From NCBI GenBank assembly GCA_017412675.1, contig JAFPWV010000056.1:1-62966 (forward strand): a DNA stretch of 62,966 bases, in the 5' to 3' direction. Shown one piece after another: positions 61,299 through 62,966 of the stretch. Every line of letters starts with the position of its first letter. The first letter of the stretch is position 1. Under the pieces are notes generated by a model. The model did no database searches. It was given only the letters and a program-made list of their open reading frames with translations, and was not told where the DNA came from. The position numbers and the translations under genes were made by a program. This stretch comes from Clostridia bacterium (GTDB taxonomy: Bacteria; Bacillota; Clostridia; Oscillospirales; CAG-272).

Positions 61299-62966
61299 TT
61301 ATCCGAAGAGGGAGAGCTGGTTCGTCTGCGACATGCCGGCGAGCGCGCCGTTCTTTTCGAGCAGCTCGAGCACGCTTTTCGAGACCTTCGCCTTCGCGCG
61401 CAGATCGTCCACGGACCAGACCTCGCCGGAGTTCATCGCGTTCATGATGCTCTCCGCGACGCTCGTGCCGAGGCCGGGCAGGCTGGAGAACGGCAGGCGG
61501 ATCTTTCCGGATTCGGGCAGGAATTTCGTCGCGTGGGATTTCTTGATGTCCACGGGCAAGAAGTCGTACCCCCGCTCGTAGTATTCGTTCACGAGCTGCA
61601 GGGCGTCCCGCACGTCGGCCTCGGTCGCGGACAGGTCGCTGCGCTTTTTCAGATCGGAATAGACCTCCCGGACGTGACGCCGCCCGCCCATGACGATCTC
61701 CCCGTCGAAGCCGTCGGGCGCCGCCGTGAAGTAGGCCGCATAGAATTCCACCGGGTAGTGGATCTTATACCACATCAGGCGCACGGCGTCGATCGCGTAG
61801 GCCGCGGCATGGGCCTTCGGGAACATGTACCGGATCTTCTGCAGCGAGTCGATGTACCACTGCGGCACGTTCTGCGCGTGCATGGCGTCCTGCATGTCCT
61901 GCGGGATCACGAGGCCCTTCTTGTTCTTGCGCACGAACTCCATGATCTTGAAGGCGAGGGACTTCTCCACCCCGTACTTGTGGATCAGGGTCATCATGAT
62001 GTCGTCGCGGCACCCGATGACCTCGGAGATGGTGCAGATCCCCTGCTCGATCAGCTCGTCCGCGTTCCCCTGCCAGACGCCCGTCCCGTGGGTCAGGCCC
62101 TGGATCTGGAGTAGGTCCGCGAAGGACTTCGGCTGCGCCTTCATCAGAACCTTCCGGGACAGGGGGGTGCCGAGTTCCGGTAGCCCGAGCGTGGAGGTCT
62201 GGGCGTCGATCCGCTCCGGGTCCACCCCGATGGGGGCGGTGGAGGTCAGGCCCTCGTAGAGCAGCGGCTCGGACAGCGGAACGTCCGTGACGAGGACGCC
62301 GGAGTATTCTTCAAGCCTCTTGTATTTCGTCGGGATATCGTGGCCGAGGATGTCGAGCTTCAAAATCGTGTCGTGCAGGTACTTGAACTCGAAGTGGGTC
62401 GTGATGATGTCGGAGTTCGGGTCGTCGGCCGGGTGCTGGATCGGGCAGAAATCGTAGACCTCGTATTCCGCCGGAACGACGATGACGCCGCCGGGGTGCT
62501 GACCGGTCGTACGCTTGGTGCCGAGGCAGCCGCTTATCAGCCGGTCCATCTCCGCGCGATTGACCGAAATGCCCTTCTTTTCGAGGAATTTCGCCGCGAA
62601 GCCGTAGGCCGTCTTGTCCGCGAGCGTGCCGATGGTCCCGGCCTTGAACGCGTGGCCGACGCCGAAGAGGACTTCGGTGAACTTGTGGGCCGCGGCCTGC
62701 ACGTCGCCGGAGAAGTTGAGGTCGATGTCCGGGGTCTTGTCGCCCTTGAAGCCGAGGAAGGTCTCAAAGGGGATGTCGTGCCCGTCCTGATCGCACGGCG
62801 TGCCGCACACGGGACAGACCTTCGGCGGAAGATCGAACCCGGAGCCGACCTCGCCGTTCGTGAAGAACTCGGACCAGCGGCACTTCGGGCAGCGGTAGTG
62901 CGGCGGGAGCGGATTGACCCGGGTGATCCCCGCCATGGTCGCCGCGAAGGACGAGCCGACGGAGCC
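61299..62966 (-). CDS. polC: DNA polymerase III PolC, C-terminal part (partial)
   Basis: The last ~555 residues of the Gram-positive-type replicative polymerase; the 5' part is beyond the right edge. Visible: GSVGSSFAATMAGITRVNPL, the zinc site YRCPKCRWSEF...CPVCGTPCDQDG, the catalytic-palm KTPDIDLNFSGD, TKRTTGQHPGGVIVVP, FEFKYLHDTILKLDILGHD and MFPKAHAAAYAIDAVRLMWYKI. Ends TAA. The open frame reaches the window edge, so the in-frame ATG at 62936 is internal. Followed by the spoIVA control hairpin. Confidence 0.96.
   Translation of the reverse strand, partial: GSVGSSFAATMAGITRVNPLPPHYRCPKCRWSEFFTNGEVGSGFDLPPKVCPVCGTPCDQDGHDIPFETFLGFKGDKTPDIDLNFSGDVQAAAHKFTEVLFGVGHAFKAGTIGTLADKTAYGFAAKFLEKKGISVNRAEMDRLISGCLGTKRTTGQHPGGVIVVPAEYEVYDFCPIQHPADDPNSDIITTHFEFKYLHDTILKLDILGHDIPTKYKRLEEYSGVLVTDVPLSEPLLYEGLTSTAPIGVDPERIDAQTSTLGLPELGTPLSRKVLMKAQPKSFADLLQIQGLTHGTGVWQGNADELIEQGICTISEVIGCRDDIMMTLIHKYGVEKSLAFKIMEFVRKNKKGLVIPQDMQDAMHAQNVPQWYIDSLQKIRYMFPKAHAAAYAIDAVRLMWYKIHYPVEFYAAYFTAAPDGFDGEIVMGGRRHVREVYSDLKKRSDLSATEADVRDALQLVNEYYERGYDFLPVDIKKSHATKFLPESGKIRLPFSSLPGLGTSVAESIMNAMNSGEVWSVDDLRAKAKVSKSVLELLEKNGALAGMSQTNQLSLFG

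Overview
The window looks like chromosome from a spore-forming, high-GC member of the Firmicutes, probably an uncultured gut Clostridia lineage. PolC and DnaE1 type polymerases, the sporulation proteins SpoIVA, SpoVM and WhiA, a PASTA kinase/PP2C phosphatase pair, RemA, omega subunit, PriA and a T-rich intrinsic terminator after many genes all point there. Coding is dense, third positions are strongly G/C, and promoters are mostly textbook sigma-A type (TTGACA / 17 bp / TATAAT). I see no rRNA, tRNA, CRISPR array, insertion sequence or prophage. All 56 genes whose stop codon lies in the window stop at TGA (41) or TAA (15); none stops at TAG.

Layout. 1-4.4 kb: two leftward genes for secreted solute-binding lipoproteins, the first cut by the window edge. 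4.6-7.6 kb: a rightward lysine-riboswitch operon dapA-dapB-ddh, making lysine and meso-diaminopimelate through the dehydrogenase short cut. 7.6-9.9 kb: metY-metA, the O-acetylhomoserine route to methionine. 10-11.2 kb: a sugar-kinase-like phosphotransferase behind a structured leader. 11.3-11.8 kb: a small helical hypothetical.

11.8-27.7 kb, leftward: lipoprotein, yicC, remA, gmk, rpoZ, priA, def, fmt, yugP-like peptidase, rsmB, rlmN, prpC, prkC, rsgA, thiN, spoVM. This is the classical Bacillus yloC-to-spoVM order, but coaBC and rpe are missing from their usual places. It combines translation maturation, ribosome assembly, cell-wall-sensing phosphorylation and a spore-coat anchor peptide.

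27.8-34.7 kb: a DUF5685 / J-domain / membrane-protein operon (the J-domain gene is split by an in-frame TAG), a Gfo/Idh/MocA oxidoreductase, a DUF4230 plus membrane-protein pair, and a COG0523 metal-chaperone GTPase with a GNAT acetyltransferase.

34.7-49.7 kb, leftward: nusB, a TsaD paralogue, xseA, xseB, ispA, tlyA, nadK, argR, recN, then tyrS, a HAD phosphatase, murB, a shortened whiA, and dnaE. folD, dxs, rapZ and yvcK are absent from places where relatives often carry them.

49.9-62.97 kb: a membrane protein and trmO (rightward), a glycerophosphodiesterase, secA with two membrane-protein genes, trmL, cardiolipin synthase, a 10-copy 23-bp tandem repeat, spoIVA, and the 3' part of polC. The most intriguing spots are the spoIVA control region (a terminator-like hairpin that buries the Shine-Dalgarno and straddles a sigma-E-like promoter), the 23-bp minisatellite, and the single internal TAG in a region that never uses TAG as a stop.
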